Source: Bizionia argentinensis JUB59
GTDB taxonomy: Bacteria > Bacteroidota > Bacteroidia > Flavobacteriales > Flavobacteriaceae
Reading direction: 5' to 3'
Length of the DNA: 64,000 nt
NCBI RefSeq assembly: GCF_000224335.1
Contig: NZ_AFXZ01000012.1
Coordinates: 62,001 to 126,000, forward strand
Below the pieces are notes generated by a model, which searched no databases, was not told the origin of the DNA, and saw only the letters and a program-made list of their open reading frames with translations. Both the position numbers and the translations under genes were made by a program. This document shows, piece by piece, positions 9,795 through 19,205 of the stretch. Position 1 is the first letter of the stretch. Every line of letters starts with the position of its first letter.

Positions 9795-11828
9795 ATGAAT
9801 ATATTGAACACCAAATTCCAAACACTTTTTCAAACAGCACCTTTTTCCAAAATTAAAGATGCCGATTACCTTCCGGCTTTCAAAATCGCTATTGATAAAG
9901 CAAGAGCAGAAATTGACACAATTACCAAAAACACGGAAGCACCAACGTTTGAAAACACCATAGAGACTTTAGATTTTTCAGGTGAAGAATTAGATCTTTT
10001 GGCCAGTATATTTTTTAATATGAATTCGGCTGAAACCAATGATACGATTCAAAAAATAGCTCAAGACGTTTCACCTTTATTATCTGACTTCAGTAATGAT
10101 ATTACTTTAAACCAAGAATTGTTTGAACGTGTTAAAGCTGTTTACAATAATAAGGAATCCCTAAAACTAACTAAAGAACAGCAAACGTTATTCGACAAAA
10201 AATATAAAGGCTTCTCTAGAAATGGTGCAAATCTCCCAGAAGACAAGAAACAAGAACTTCGCGATATAGATAAATCCTTGAGCAAGCTATCTTTGACTTT
10301 TGGTGAAAACGTATTAGCCGAAACTAATAATTATGAGCTACATATTACAGACGAAGCGGATTTAGCCGGATTACCAGATGGTGCTAAAGAAGCTGCTAGT
10401 AATTTAGCAGAAAGCAAAGACAAAGAAGGTTGGTTAATAACTTTGGATTACCCGAGTTATATTCCGTTTATGACCTATGCTGATAATCGTGAATTGCGAA
10501 AAGAACTCGCTATTGCTTCCGGCGCCAGAGCATTTCAAAATAATAAATACGACAATCAGGAAAACGTTTTAGAAATTGCGAAACTGCGTTTTAAACGCGC
10601 CAATTTATTGGGATATAAAACGCATGCGCATTTTGTTTTAGAAGAACGTATGGCTAAAAACCCAGAAACGGTTGAAACGTTTTTAAATGAATTATTAGAA
10701 AAAGCAAAACCAGCTGCTGAAAATGAATTTAAGGATCTAGAAACTTTTGCTAAAGAATTAGATGGTATTGAGCAACTTCAGAAATGGGATTCAGGTTATT
10801 ATTCTGAAAAATTAAAGCAGAAACTTTTCGATTTAGATGATGAAAAATTAAAACCATATTTCAAATTAGAAAACGTTATTAACGGCGTTTTCACGATTGC
10901 CGAAAAATTATACGGATTACAATTTGAAGAAATTGACACTATTGACAAATATCATCCAGAAGTTCTTACTTATAAGGTAACTAATAAGACTGGCGATTTA
11001 ATTTCTATTTTTTACGCCGATTTTTTCCCGAGATCAGGCAAACGAAATGGCGCTTGGATGACGGTTTACAAACCGCAATATGTTAAAAACGGCAAAAATA
11101 GTAGACCGCACATTTCTATTGTTTGCAATTTCACCAAACCAACAAAAACAAAACCATCCTTGTTAACATTTAATGAGGTCACTACCCTATTCCACGAATT
11201 TGGTCATGCGCTTCACGGTATGCTAGCCAACACAACCTACCCGAGTTTATCTGGGACTAGCGTTTATTGGGATTTTGTTGAATTGCCAAGTCAGGTTTTA
11301 GAAAACTGGTGTTACGAGCAAGAAGCTCTAGAGATTTTTGCTACACATTATGAAACTGGCGAAGTGATTCCTATGGATTTAATCAAAAAAATTAAAGCAT
11401 CGGCTACATTTCATGAAGGCATGCAAACTATGCGTCAAATAAGTTTTGGCTTATTGGATATGAGCTGGCACGGACAAGACCCTACTGCAATAACAGATGT
11501 AAAAACGCAAGAATTAAAAGCTTTTGAAAACACCAAACTTTATCCAGATGTTCTCGAAAACTGTATGAGTACTGCATTCTCTCATATTTTTCAAGGCGGA
11601 TACAGTTCAGGATACTACAGTTATAAATGGGCTGAAGTTTTAGATGCTGATGCTTTTGAATACTTCCAAGAACAAGGAATATTTAATGAAGAAGTGGCCA
11701 AGAAATTTAAAGACAATGTTCTGTCCCAAGGCGGAACAGACGACCCAATGGTTTTATACAAACGCTTTAGAGGTAAAGAACCACAACCAGATGCCTTGTT
11801 AAAACGCGCAGGTTTAATTAAAAAATAG
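9795..11828 (+). CDS. dcp: M3-family oligopeptidase (peptidyl-dipeptidase Dcp-like)
   Basis: This 677-residue zinc peptidase belongs to the thimet oligopeptidase/Dcp group, which cleaves short peptides, typically releasing dipeptides from the C-terminus. The HExxH motif is visible as LFHEFGHALHGML around residue 470, with the third ligand region ~28 residues downstream (VELPSQVLENW), the usual M3 spacing. No signal peptide is present, so it is probably cytosolic. Length matches bacterial Dcp (~680). It precedes an ECF sigma factor gene by 33 bp, but a functional connection is not evident. The family is certain; the Dcp versus OpdA-like distinction is inferred. Confidence 0.9.
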   Translation: MNILNTKFQTLFQTAPFSKIKDADYLPAFKIAIDKARAEIDTITKNTEAPTFENTIETLDFSGEELDLLASIFFNMNSAETNDTIQKIAQDVSPLLSDFSNDITLNQELFERVKAVYNNKESLKLTKEQQTLFDKKYKGFSRNGANLPEDKKQELRDIDKSLSKLSLTFGENVLAETNNYELHITDEADLAGLPDGAKEAASNLAESKDKEGWLITLDYPSYIPFMTYADNRELRKELAIASGARAFQNNKYDNQENVLEIAKLRFKRANLLGYKTHAHFVLEERMAKNPETVETFLNELLEKAKPAAENEFKDLETFAKELDGIEQLQKWDSGYYSEKLKQKLFDLDDEKLKPYFKLENVINGVFTIAEKLYGLQFEEIDTIDKYHPEVLTYKVTNKTGDLISIFYADFFPRSGKRNGAWMTVYKPQYVKNGKNSRPHISIVCNFTKPTKTKPSLLTFNEVTTLFHEFGHALHGMLANTTYPSLSGTSVYWDFVELPSQVLENWCYEQEALEIFATHYETGEVIPMDLIKKIKASATFHEGMQTMRQISFGLLDMSWHGQDPTAITDVKTQELKAFENTKLYPDVLENCMSTAFSHIFQGGYSSGYYSYKWAEVLDADAFEYFQEQGIFNEEVAKKFKDNVLSQGGTDDPMVLYKRFRGKEPQPDALLKRAGLIKK

Positions 11829-11861
11829 CTTATTTTTGATGAAAATCGCTGAAAGAACTCT

Positions 11862-12416
11862 ATGCCAAAACATCTTATAAATCCAGACCATTGGATTGAT
11901 CGGTATTCGGATTACTTGTTTAACTTCACCGTTTCGCGTGTTAGTGATCGGGAAATTGCCAAGGACTTGGTACAGGATACGTTTTTTGCAGCTTTAAAAT
12001 CCATGAAAAACTTTAAGGGTGAAGCCAGCGAGCGCACGTGGTTAACAGCCATATTAAAGCGAAAAATTATTGATCACTACCGTAAGACTAATTCCATAAA
12101 AGGTCAGGCAGAAGTTCGTATGTCCTATAATAGCGGTGAAGAAGAAGGTGATTGGCTAGAAGAACGTGTTGCTGATCCCTTTGACAAAACAGCTGAAGAT
12201 AGTCTGGAAAATGACGAATTGGGCGATGCTATTTACGGTTGTTTAGAGAAGTTACCGGAAAAACAGGCTACTGTTTTCAAAATGAAAACTATTGAAGGTC
12301 TAGATACAGAAACCATTTGTAATGAATTAAATATAACAGCGTCTAACCTATGGGTAATTGTCCATAGAGCCCGTACCGCTATGGCAGAATGTATGGAGAA
12401 AACATGGTTTAATTAG
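11862..12416 (+). CDS. ECF-type RNA polymerase sigma factor
   Basis: The 184-residue protein has sigma region 2 (RVSDREIAKDLVQDTFFAALKSMKNFKGEASERTWLTAILKRKIIDHYRK cut across residues ~27-75) and region 4 (LPEKQATVFKMKTIEGLDTETICNELNITASNLWVIVHRARTAM). This is the two-domain form of an extracytoplasmic function sigma factor. The family redirects RNA polymerase in response to envelope or other stress. Four bases after its stop comes a small Cys-containing protein that is probably its regulator. Its targets cannot be read from the sequence. Confidence 0.9.
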   Translation: MPKHLINPDHWIDRYSDYLFNFTVSRVSDREIAKDLVQDTFFAALKSMKNFKGEASERTWLTAILKRKIIDHYRKTNSIKGQAEVRMSYNSGEEEGDWLEERVADPFDKTAEDSLENDELGDAIYGCLEKLPEKQATVFKMKTIEGLDTETICNELNITASNLWVIVHRARTAMAECMEKTWFN

Positions 12417-12419
12417 AGC

Positions 12420-12680
12420 ATGAAAAAAAGATATTTATTTATTTCTTGTAAAGAAGCACAACATATTTGTGACAAAGCGCAATATAATGAAGCAACAGGT
12501 TGGGAAAAACTAAAGTTGATGCTGCGTTATGGATTTTGTCGTGTAACACGGACTTATGTTCAAAAAAACATCAAGCTTTCAGATTCAGTAAAAAGCTCAA
12601 AAATAGATTGTTTAAACGCTATGGAACGCGCTCAAATAAAAACAAAATTCAACAAAGAACTATCCAAACAAGAGCGTTAA
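12420..12680 (+). CDS. Small protein, probable anti-sigma partner
   Basis: This 86-residue protein starts 3 bp after the sigma factor stop, so the two are translationally linked. It has no membrane segment. The N-terminal part (ISCKEAQHICDKAQYNEATGWEKLKLMLRYGFCRVTRTY) resembles the short helical zinc-finger anti-sigma domain: SCKEA at the start, then L-x-L-M-L-x-x-x-x-x-C, but the second Cys of the usual CxxC is replaced by Thr. The call rests on the neighbour and this partial resemblance. The 3' end overlaps the end of the convergent membrane-protein gene by about 20 bp. Homologues near gcvP are sometimes misnamed glycine dehydrogenase because of their location. Confidence 0.55.
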   Translation: MKKRYLFISCKEAQHICDKAQYNEATGWEKLKLMLRYGFCRVTRTYVQKNIKLSDSVKSSKIDCLNAMERAQIKTKFNKELSKQER

Positions 12681-13493
12681 AAGTAACCATAAAATAGGTA
12701 TGCTTTCTACCCAAAATCCACTATAGTATTTTCCCTGATTTTTTCTCGCCAACAGGATGCTCATTATCAATATAAGCGTAATAGCCAATTGAATTAACAA
12801 TTTATTCATTGGCTTTTCAGGCATAAAAAATTCTAGTCCAAAAAATAATAGTACCAGAACAACGCCCATAATTTTCGTGTTTTTAATACCAATTCTCTGC
12901 GGGATCGTTGCTAATTTAATACTATCAAATTGCATATCGCGAATTTCAAAAGGAAGCATCAATGCTAAAACGAGCACAAAGCGTTGTATAAAGGCCCAAA
13001 TAACGGTAGTATCCACAAATCGATCATTATTTATTAAGGGGACAAGCACTGTAACACCAGACCAAACTAATGCAATAACATGAACTTTAAGTCCACTAAT
13101 GTTTCTTAAGTTTTGTTGTTTATCTAAATAGAATTTTTTCGGTAAAAAAGGAATGGCATATAAAAAGGTAACAACGGCAAATACCATTAAATAAAATACT
13201 GTTTTTAACTGTAATTGAGTGGCAAAATAACCCATTATCAAAAAACTAATCATGGAGAAAATTTGGATAAACTTCAACCAACTTGACAGGCTTCGGTGGT
13301 GAAACTGGGCTAATCCGAAAAACTTAACAAAATTATAACCCATGATTGTTGCAAAAAAGATGAAATTAAGCACGTACATATCACAGGGAATTTGATACTC
13401 GATGAGCGTTAACCAACTTAAACAAACAGCAGCTAGGGCTACGTGGATGCTGCTGTTTAAATAAAAATCGAATACCTTTTTCACGAATTGCAT
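12660..13493 (-). CDS. UbiA-like polytopic membrane protein
   Basis: A ~277-residue protein with about eight hydrophobic segments. The layout and weakly conserved polar spots (NFVKFFGLAQFH and MLPFEIRDMQFDSIKLATIPQRIG) resemble the UbiA prenyltransferase superfamily, where the second Asp-rich loop is typically D-x-x-x-D near D-I-x-x-D; here it is EIRDMQFDS. The first Asp-rich motif is not obvious, so catalytic activity is uncertain. I use the second Met (13493), since the upstream 15 bp overlap a TATTTTTG element. It is divergent from gcvP and convergent with the small anti-sigma-like gene. Confidence 0.6.
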   Translation of the reverse strand: MQFVKKVFDFYLNSSIHVALAAVCLSWLTLIEYQIPCDMYVLNFIFFATIMGYNFVKFFGLAQFHHRSLSSWLKFIQIFSMISFLIMGYFATQLQLKTVFYLMVFAVVTFLYAIPFLPKKFYLDKQQNLRNISGLKVHVIALVWSGVTVLVPLINNDRFVDTTVIWAFIQRFVLVLALMLPFEIRDMQFDSIKLATIPQRIGIKNTKIMGVVLVLLFFGLEFFMPEKPMNKLLIQLAITLILIMSILLARKNQGKYYSGFWVESIPILWLLLTLLFG

Positions 13494-13613
13494 ACAACAA
13501 AAATACATAAAGTGTTAATAATAAATTCAATTGGTTAAAAACTTTCATTAGCATTAACATTAAAGCGTTAATAATTCCGTAAATTCGCAGCCTAAATTCA
13601 ACACAACTTTTTA

Positions 13614-16463
13614 ATGAATACAACTGCTTTCGCACAACGTCACATTGGTCCAAGAGAAGAGGATCGAAATCGCATGTTACAAACCATTGGTGTGGACTCA
13701 TTAGACCAACTTATTTTTGAGACTGTTCCAGATGATATCCGATTAAAAAAAGAATTAAATTTGGATGAAGCCATGAGTGAGCAAGAATACTTGACACACA
13801 TTCATGAATTATCAAATCTTAACAAAACCTACAAAACGTATATCGGTTTAGGTTACCACCCTACTATTTTACCGGCGGTAATTCAACGAAATGTTTTAGA
13901 AAACCCAGGTTGGTACACAGCTTATACGCCGTACCAAGCAGAAATAGCACAAGGAAGATTGGAAGCTCTTTTAAACTTCCAAACCATGGTTGTGGACTTA
14001 ACGGGTATGGAATTGGCCAATGCATCTCTTTTAGATGAAAGTACGGCTGCCGCAGAAGCTATGTCTTTATTATTTGCGGTAAGATCACGTGATCAAAAGA
14101 AAGCCAAGGTTAATAAGTTTTTTGTTTCAGAAAACATCCTACCACAAACCTTATCATTACTTGAAACGCGTGCTAATCCTATTGGAATTGAATTAGTAGT
14201 TGGTAATGAAGAGTCTTTCGATTTTTCAGCGGAATTTTTCGCTGCTTTATTGCAGTATCCAGGTAAGGATGGCCAAATAACAGATATTAAAACTTTTATT
14301 TCTAAAGCAAACGATAACGACATTAAAGTTGCCGTTGCTGCTGATATTTTAAGTTTAGTAAAATTAGAAGCTCCAGGGAAATTTGGTGCGGATGTAGTAG
14401 TTGGAACAACACAACGTTTTGGTATACCAATGGGTTATGGCGGTCCGCACGCGGCTTATTTTGCGACTAAAGAAACCTATAAACGTGATATTCCAGGACG
14501 TATTATTGGCGTTACCAAAGATATGAATGGTAATCGTGCCTTACGTATGGCGCTACAAACACGTGAACAACACATTAAGCGTGATAAAGCAACATCTAAT
14601 ATATGTACAGCTCAAGTACTTTTAGCAGTAATGGCAGGTATGTATGCTGTATATCACGGCCCAAAAGGGTTAGAGTTTATTGCTAATCGCGTGCACAATA
14701 CTGCAGGTTCTGTAGCTAATGCTTTAGAAAAATTAGGTTTCACTCAAACTAACACATCGTATTTTGATACGATTCAAGTAAAAGCAAACGCTGATACTAT
14801 TAAAACAGCTGCCGAAAAAGCAGGTGTTAATTTTTTCTATCCTGATGCGGAAACCGTTACTATTTCTATAAATGAGGTAACAACATTAAAGGATGCGAAT
14901 CAAATCGTATCTATTTTTGCTGAAGTTGCTAAAAAGGAAACGGTTGTGATTGATAGTATTTCAGAAACCGATATGGTTATGGAATCTTTAAAAAGAGAAT
15001 CAGAGTTCTTAACCCTCGATGTATTTAATTCCCACCATTCGGAAACGGAATTAATGCGTTATATTAAAAAATTAGAACGTAAAGATTTATCATTAAATCA
15101 CTCGATGATTGCTTTAGGTTCTTGTACAATGAAGCTAAATGCAGCAGCTGAAATGTTACCATTAAGTTCGCCAAACTGGGGAACTATTCACCCATTTGTT
15201 CCTGCGGATCAAGCTCAAGGTTATCTTAATGTTTTAAAAGCATTAGAAGATCAACTAACAGAAATTACAGGATTTGCCGCAACATCTTTACAGCCAAATT
15301 CCGGCGCTCAAGGTGAGTTTGCTGGATTAATGGTTATTAAGGCGTATCACGAATCTCGTGGCGATCACCATAGAAACATTTGTTTAATTCCATCGTCGGC
15401 ACACGGTACAAATCCGGCAAGTGCGGTTATGGCTGGAATGAAGGTAGTTGTAACAAAATCTACCGACACAGGTAATATTGATGTTGACGATTTACGCCAA
15501 AAAGCGAAATTACATAAAGATAATTTATCATGTATCATGGTAACGTATCCATCAACACACGGTGTTTATGAGTCTGCTATAAAAGAAATAACCCAAATTA
15601 TTCATGATAATGGTGGCCAAGTTTATATGGATGGCGCCAACATGAATGCGCAAGTAGGACTAACCAACCCAGGTAATATTGGCGCAGATGTTTGTCATTT
15701 AAACCTTCATAAGACGTTCTCCATACCTCATGGTGGTGGTGGACCAGGTGTGGGACCAATTTGTGTAGCCAAACAACTAGCACCATTTTTACCAAGCAAT
15801 CCAATTATTAAAACTGGAGGAACTAATGCTATTTCAGCAATTTCAGGTGCTCCGTTTGGTTCGTCATTAGTTTGTTTAATTTCTTATGGTTACATAAAAA
15901 TGTTAGGCGCAAAAGGCATGACAGATTCAACTAAAATTGCCATTTTAAACGCCAATTATATCAAGGAGCGTTTACAAGGTCAATTTGATACGTTGTATTC
16001 TGGCGAACGCGGACGAGCAGCTCACGAAATGATTGTTGATTGTCGCGCTTTTAAAGAAAATGGTATTGAAGTTACAGACATAGCCAAACGTTTAATGGAT
16101 TACGGCTTCCACGCACCAACGGTATCGTTCCCTGTCGCTGGAACCCTAATGATTGAACCAACGGAAAGCGAAAGCAAAGCTGAAATGGATCGTTTTTGTG
16201 ATGCTATGATTTCCATTAGAAAAGAAATCGAAGCCACTTCAAAAGACGACACTAACAACGTGCTTAAAAACGCACCGCATACTTTAGATATGATTACAGC
16301 AGATGAATGGTTAATGCCTTACACAAGAGAGCAAGCAGCCTTCCCATTAGAATATGTGCGTGACAATAAGTTTTGGCCAACCGTTAGACGTGTTGACGAT
16401 GCTTATGGTGACCGTAATCTTTTTTGTACCTGTGCACCTATTGAAGTGTACATGGATGCATAA
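13614..16463 (+). CDS. gcvP: Aminomethyl-transferring glycine dehydrogenase (P-protein)
   Basis: GcvP is the PLP-dependent P-protein of the glycine cleavage system. It decarboxylates glycine and passes the aminomethyl group to the lipoyl arm of GcvH. At 949 residues this is the single-chain form in which both homologous halves are fused. The start FAQRHIGPREED is typical. The PLP lysine lies in the C-terminal half within HLNLHKTFSIPHGGGGPGVGP, next to the usual Gly-rich loop. GcvH and GcvT are not nearby. No glycine riboswitch-like sequence is seen in the 120 bp upstream. A hairpin terminator follows the stop. Confidence 0.97.
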   Translation: MNTTAFAQRHIGPREEDRNRMLQTIGVDSLDQLIFETVPDDIRLKKELNLDEAMSEQEYLTHIHELSNLNKTYKTYIGLGYHPTILPAVIQRNVLENPGWYTAYTPYQAEIAQGRLEALLNFQTMVVDLTGMELANASLLDESTAAAEAMSLLFAVRSRDQKKAKVNKFFVSENILPQTLSLLETRANPIGIELVVGNEESFDFSAEFFAALLQYPGKDGQITDIKTFISKANDNDIKVAVAADILSLVKLEAPGKFGADVVVGTTQRFGIPMGYGGPHAAYFATKETYKRDIPGRIIGVTKDMNGNRALRMALQTREQHIKRDKATSNICTAQVLLAVMAGMYAVYHGPKGLEFIANRVHNTAGSVANALEKLGFTQTNTSYFDTIQVKANADTIKTAAEKAGVNFFYPDAETVTISINEVTTLKDANQIVSIFAEVAKKETVVIDSISETDMVMESLKRESEFLTLDVFNSHHSETELMRYIKKLERKDLSLNHSMIALGSCTMKLNAAAEMLPLSSPNWGTIHPFVPADQAQGYLNVLKALEDQLTEITGFAATSLQPNSGAQGEFAGLMVIKAYHESRGDHHRNICLIPSSAHGTNPASAVMAGMKVVVTKSTDTGNIDVDDLRQKAKLHKDNLSCIMVTYPSTHGVYESAIKEITQIIHDNGGQVYMDGANMNAQVGLTNPGNIGADVCHLNLHKTFSIPHGGGGPGVGPICVAKQLAPFLPSNPIIKTGGTNAISAISGAPFGSSLVCLISYGYIKMLGAKGMTDSTKIAILNANYIKERLQGQFDTLYSGERGRAAHEMIVDCRAFKENGIEVTDIAKRLMDYGFHAPTVSFPVAGTLMIEPTESESKAEMDRFCDAMISIRKEIEATSKDDTNNVLKNAPHTLDMITADEWLMPYTREQAAFPLEYVRDNKFWPTVRRVDDAYGDRNLFCTCAPIEVYMDA

Positions 16464-16478
16464 GTATTAATAAATTTC

Positions 16479-16512
16479 AATAAAGCCTTCCTACCAGAAG
16501 GCTTTATTTTTA
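16479..16512 (+). terminator. Intrinsic terminator after gcvP
   Basis: AATAAAGCCTTC and GAAGGCTTTATT form a perfect 12-bp stem with a 6-nt loop, followed by TTTT, 15 bp after the gcvP stop. Confidence 0.85.
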
Positions 16513-16642
16513 TTAATAAATTAATTTTAGATGCTTTTCTTTAACGTTTCAATAAAAAAAGGTATAATTACAATAACTAGTAGCTATTAACAATAATATA
16601 TTAACTAATTTAGTACTTGCCCACTAACATTAATGCAAATCT

Positions 16643-17704
16643 ATGGCAATAAAAATTACAGGAGTTGGTAGTTATGTACCAAGCAATATTCAAAAAAATT
16701 CGGACTTCAACGAGCATGAATTCCTAAATAACGACGGATCATCCATAAAACAGAATAACGACGTTATTATTGAAAAATTTAAAGCTATTACCGGAATTGA
16801 GGAACGGCGATATGCAGAAGAGCATCACACGACTTCAGATCTCGCGTTTTTTGCTGCAGAAAAAGCAATTGCAGATGCCAATATTGATCCTGAAACTCTC
16901 GATTATATTATAGTTGGACATAATTATGGCGATATAAAACACAATTCAAAGCAAAGTGATACTGTACCAAGTATTGGATCTCGCGTTAAACAACGTTTGG
17001 GAATTAAAAACCCTAAATGCGTGGCATACGATCTTTTATTTGGCTGTCCCGGTTGGAACGAAGGTGTTATACATGCCACCTCTTTTATAAAGTCCGGAAT
17101 TGCAAAAAAATGCATGATTATTGGGGCCGAAGCATTATCTCGAGTCGTGGATAAACACGATAGAGATTCCATGATTTATAGCGATGGTGCCGGCGCTATA
17201 GTCCTTGAAGAAAAAACGGATGAAGACGGTGGAATTATAGCGCACGAAACTGCCACGCACGCTTTAGATGAAGCAGAATTTATTTATTTTGGTGAAACAT
17301 ACAGTCCTGAAACTGCTGATCAAAATAGGTATATAAAAATGTACGGCAGAAAAGTTTATGAATTTGCTTTAAGTAAAGTACCATTAGCCATGAAGTCATG
17401 TTTGGATAATAGTGGCTATGATATTAAGGATTTAAAGAAAATACTTATTCATCAAGCTAATGAAAAAATGGACGAAGCCATTGTACAACGTTTTTATAAG
17501 CTATATGATATGGAGGTGCCTGAAAACATTATGCCAATGACCATTAGCAATCTTGGAAATTCCAGTGTCGCAACTATTCCTACCTTATTAGATTTAATTT
17601 TAAAAGGTAAACTTGAAGGTCATTCTATAAATAAAGGTGATGTTATTATGTTTGCTAGTGTAGGTGCTGGAATGAATATAAATGCTATTGTTTATAAATA
17701 CTAA
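16643..17704 (+). CDS. Ketoacyl-ACP synthase III-like protein
   Basis: The 353-residue protein has the thiolase fold of KAS III. The active-site Cys is in LLFGCPGWNEG (residue ~135), the His is in ILIHQANEKM, and the closing Asn-containing motif is SNLGNSSVATIP, in the normal order and spacing. True FabH condenses acetyl-CoA with malonyl-ACP. This version begins MAIKITGVGSYVPSNIQKNSDF and is slightly long, like the second FabH-type enzyme of flavobacteria, so its acyl substrate may differ. It is followed by a methyltransferase and a GT2 gene on the same strand. Confidence 0.88.
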   Translation: MAIKITGVGSYVPSNIQKNSDFNEHEFLNNDGSSIKQNNDVIIEKFKAITGIEERRYAEEHHTTSDLAFFAAEKAIADANIDPETLDYIIVGHNYGDIKHNSKQSDTVPSIGSRVKQRLGIKNPKCVAYDLLFGCPGWNEGVIHATSFIKSGIAKKCMIIGAEALSRVVDKHDRDSMIYSDGAGAIVLEEKTDEDGGIIAHETATHALDEAEFIYFGETYSPETADQNRYIKMYGRKVYEFALSKVPLAMKSCLDNSGYDIKDLKKILIHQANEKMDEAIVQRFYKLYDMEVPENIMPMTISNLGNSSVATIPTLLDLILKGKLEGHSINKGDVIMFASVGAGMNINAIVYKY

Positions 17705-17758
17705 TGAATCTTCCGAAGTGAAGACTTCATTAAGATTCCTGATTTTACAGGAAATAAT

Positions 17759-18286
17759 ATGTACGAAAAAACCTATCCAAATAAACGTTTTAAACATACT
17801 GCCGAATTTCTTCAAAAGCATATTTCAACTGACTCTGAAATTTTAGATCTAGGTGTAGAAAATCCGTTTACACCGATTATGAAGAATTTAGGTTATCAAG
17901 TTGAAAATACTTCTGGTGAAGATTTAGATATTGATACAAAAGCTATTGAAAATTCATCTGCTAAAGTGATAACGGCTTTTGAAATTTTCGAACATCTATT
18001 ATCACCTTTCACTGTTTTGCAAAGTATAAAAGCAGATAAAATAGTTGCGAGCATTCCTTTAAGGTTATGGTTTTCGCCCGCCTATAGAAGCAAAACAGAT
18101 ATGTGGGATAGACATTATCACGAGTTTGAAGATTGGCAATTCGATTGGCTTTTAGAAAAAGCAGGATGGAAAATAATTGCCCGTGAGAAATGGACTAACC
18201 CCATAAAAAAATTAGGAATTAGACCTATTTTAAGATGGTTTACCCCCAGATATTATATTGTTTATGCGGAGAGAATCAAACTATAA
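17759..18286 (+). CDS. Class I SAM-dependent methyltransferase
   Basis: The 175-residue protein has a reduced SAM-binding fold. Motif I is atypical (EILDLGVENPFTPIM instead of the Gly-rich loop). Motif II/III is represented by ENTSGEDLDID and VITAFEIFEHL, the latter close to the xxxHxxEHL pattern of small-molecule methyltransferases. It lies 54 bp after the KAS III-like gene and 10 bp before the GT2 gene, so the three may form one transcript. A perfect 6-bp inverted repeat (TTCCTG..CAGGAA, 17736-17753) covers the region just ahead of its start. Substrate unknown. Confidence 0.75.
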   Translation: MYEKTYPNKRFKHTAEFLQKHISTDSEILDLGVENPFTPIMKNLGYQVENTSGEDLDIDTKAIENSSAKVITAFEIFEHLLSPFTVLQSIKADKIVASIPLRLWFSPAYRSKTDMWDRHYHEFEDWQFDWLLEKAGWKIIAREKWTNPIKKLGIRPILRWFTPRYYIVYAERIKL

Positions 18287-18296
18287 ATTTTAAATC

Positions 18297-19139
18297 TTGA
18301 ACTTCTACATTATCATTCCTGCTCATAACGAAGCAGATTTAATAGCCAAAACATTAGAGTCTTTAGTTTCTCAATCGCTCTTGCCTAAACAGGTTATTGT
18401 AGTAAATGACAACTCAACAGATAACACGAGATCTATTGTAGAATCATTCGCCCTTAAACATCATTGGATACGCTTAATTAACTCTAAATCTTCAGATGAA
18501 CATTTACCCGGCGGAAAGATTATCAATGCGTTTTACAAGGGTTACGATGCATTAGACGAAAACTATGATGTTATTTGTAAGTTTGATGCCGATTTGATAT
18601 TTCCGAAGCATTATTTAGCACAAATAGCTGAACACTTTAAAGCAAATAACAAACTCGGTATGGCTTCCGGTTTTTGCTATATTGAAAATAATGACGAATG
18701 GATCCTCGAAAACCTAACCCGAAAAGATCATATTCGCGGCGCCTTAAAAGCCTATAGAAAAGAGTGTTTTTTAGAAATTGGGAAGTTAAAACCCTCTATG
18801 GGTTGGGACACAGTTGATGAATTACTCGCTAAATTCTATAAATGGGAGCTTTTAACGGACGAGACTCTTCATGTGAAGCATTTAAAACCGACAGGACAAA
18901 GCTATAATAAAGCAGCTAAATACTTGCAAGGTGAAGCGATGTATAAAATGCGTTATGGCTTTTTAATTACTTTAATATCGGCATTAAAACTAGCTTATAA
19001 AAAAGGTGACTTCGGACTATTCAAAGATTATATAGCGGGTTATTTTAAAGCAAAAAAGAACAATATAGAGCAATTAGTAACAAAAGAACAAGGTGTTTTT
19101 ATCCGGAAGTTGCGTTGGAATGGCATGATTGGGAAATAA
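18297..19139 (+). CDS. Family 2 glycosyltransferase
   Basis: This GT-A fold enzyme of 280 residues starts at a TTG codon. The N-terminus FYIIIPAHNEADLIAKTLESLVSQ is characteristic of GT2, with the nucleotide-binding Asp region VVNDNSTDNT and the DxD-like KFDADLIF around residue 97. There is a single weak hydrophobic segment near the C-terminus, so it is likely membrane-associated at most. No other TTG/ATG gives a better start, because the conserved first strand begins three codons in. Probable role: sugar transfer for a surface glycan or glycolipid, in a pair with the preceding methyltransferase. Confidence 0.85.
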   Translation: MNFYIIIPAHNEADLIAKTLESLVSQSLLPKQVIVVNDNSTDNTRSIVESFALKHHWIRLINSKSSDEHLPGGKIINAFYKGYDALDENYDVICKFDADLIFPKHYLAQIAEHFKANNKLGMASGFCYIENNDEWILENLTRKDHIRGALKAYRKECFLEIGKLKPSMGWDTVDELLAKFYKWELLTDETLHVKHLKPTGQSYNKAAKYLQGEAMYKMRYGFLITLISALKLAYKKGDFGLFKDYIAGYFKAKKNNIEQLVTKEQGVFIRKLRWNGMIGK

Positions 19140-19156
19140 ATTTGAAAAATTAAAAC

Positions 19157-19186
19157 AAAAAAGTCTGCCACAAAGCAGACTTTTTT
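19157..19186. terminator. Bidirectional terminator between GT2 and T9SS genes
   Basis: AAAAAAGTCTGC and GCAGACTTTTTT pair perfectly around a short loop, giving U-runs in both directions between two convergent genes. Confidence 0.85.
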
Positions 19187-19205
19187 AATACTAAATTTAT
19201 AATTC

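Noticed and set aside
12500-12697. 65-codon frame inside the anti-sigma-like gene
   Set aside because: It is a shadow frame. The gene in the main frame is coupled to the sigma factor and has a start 3 bp after it.
13494-13613. Glycine riboswitch before gcvP
   Set aside because: The 120-bp gap has no conserved riboswitch-like sequence or hairpins.
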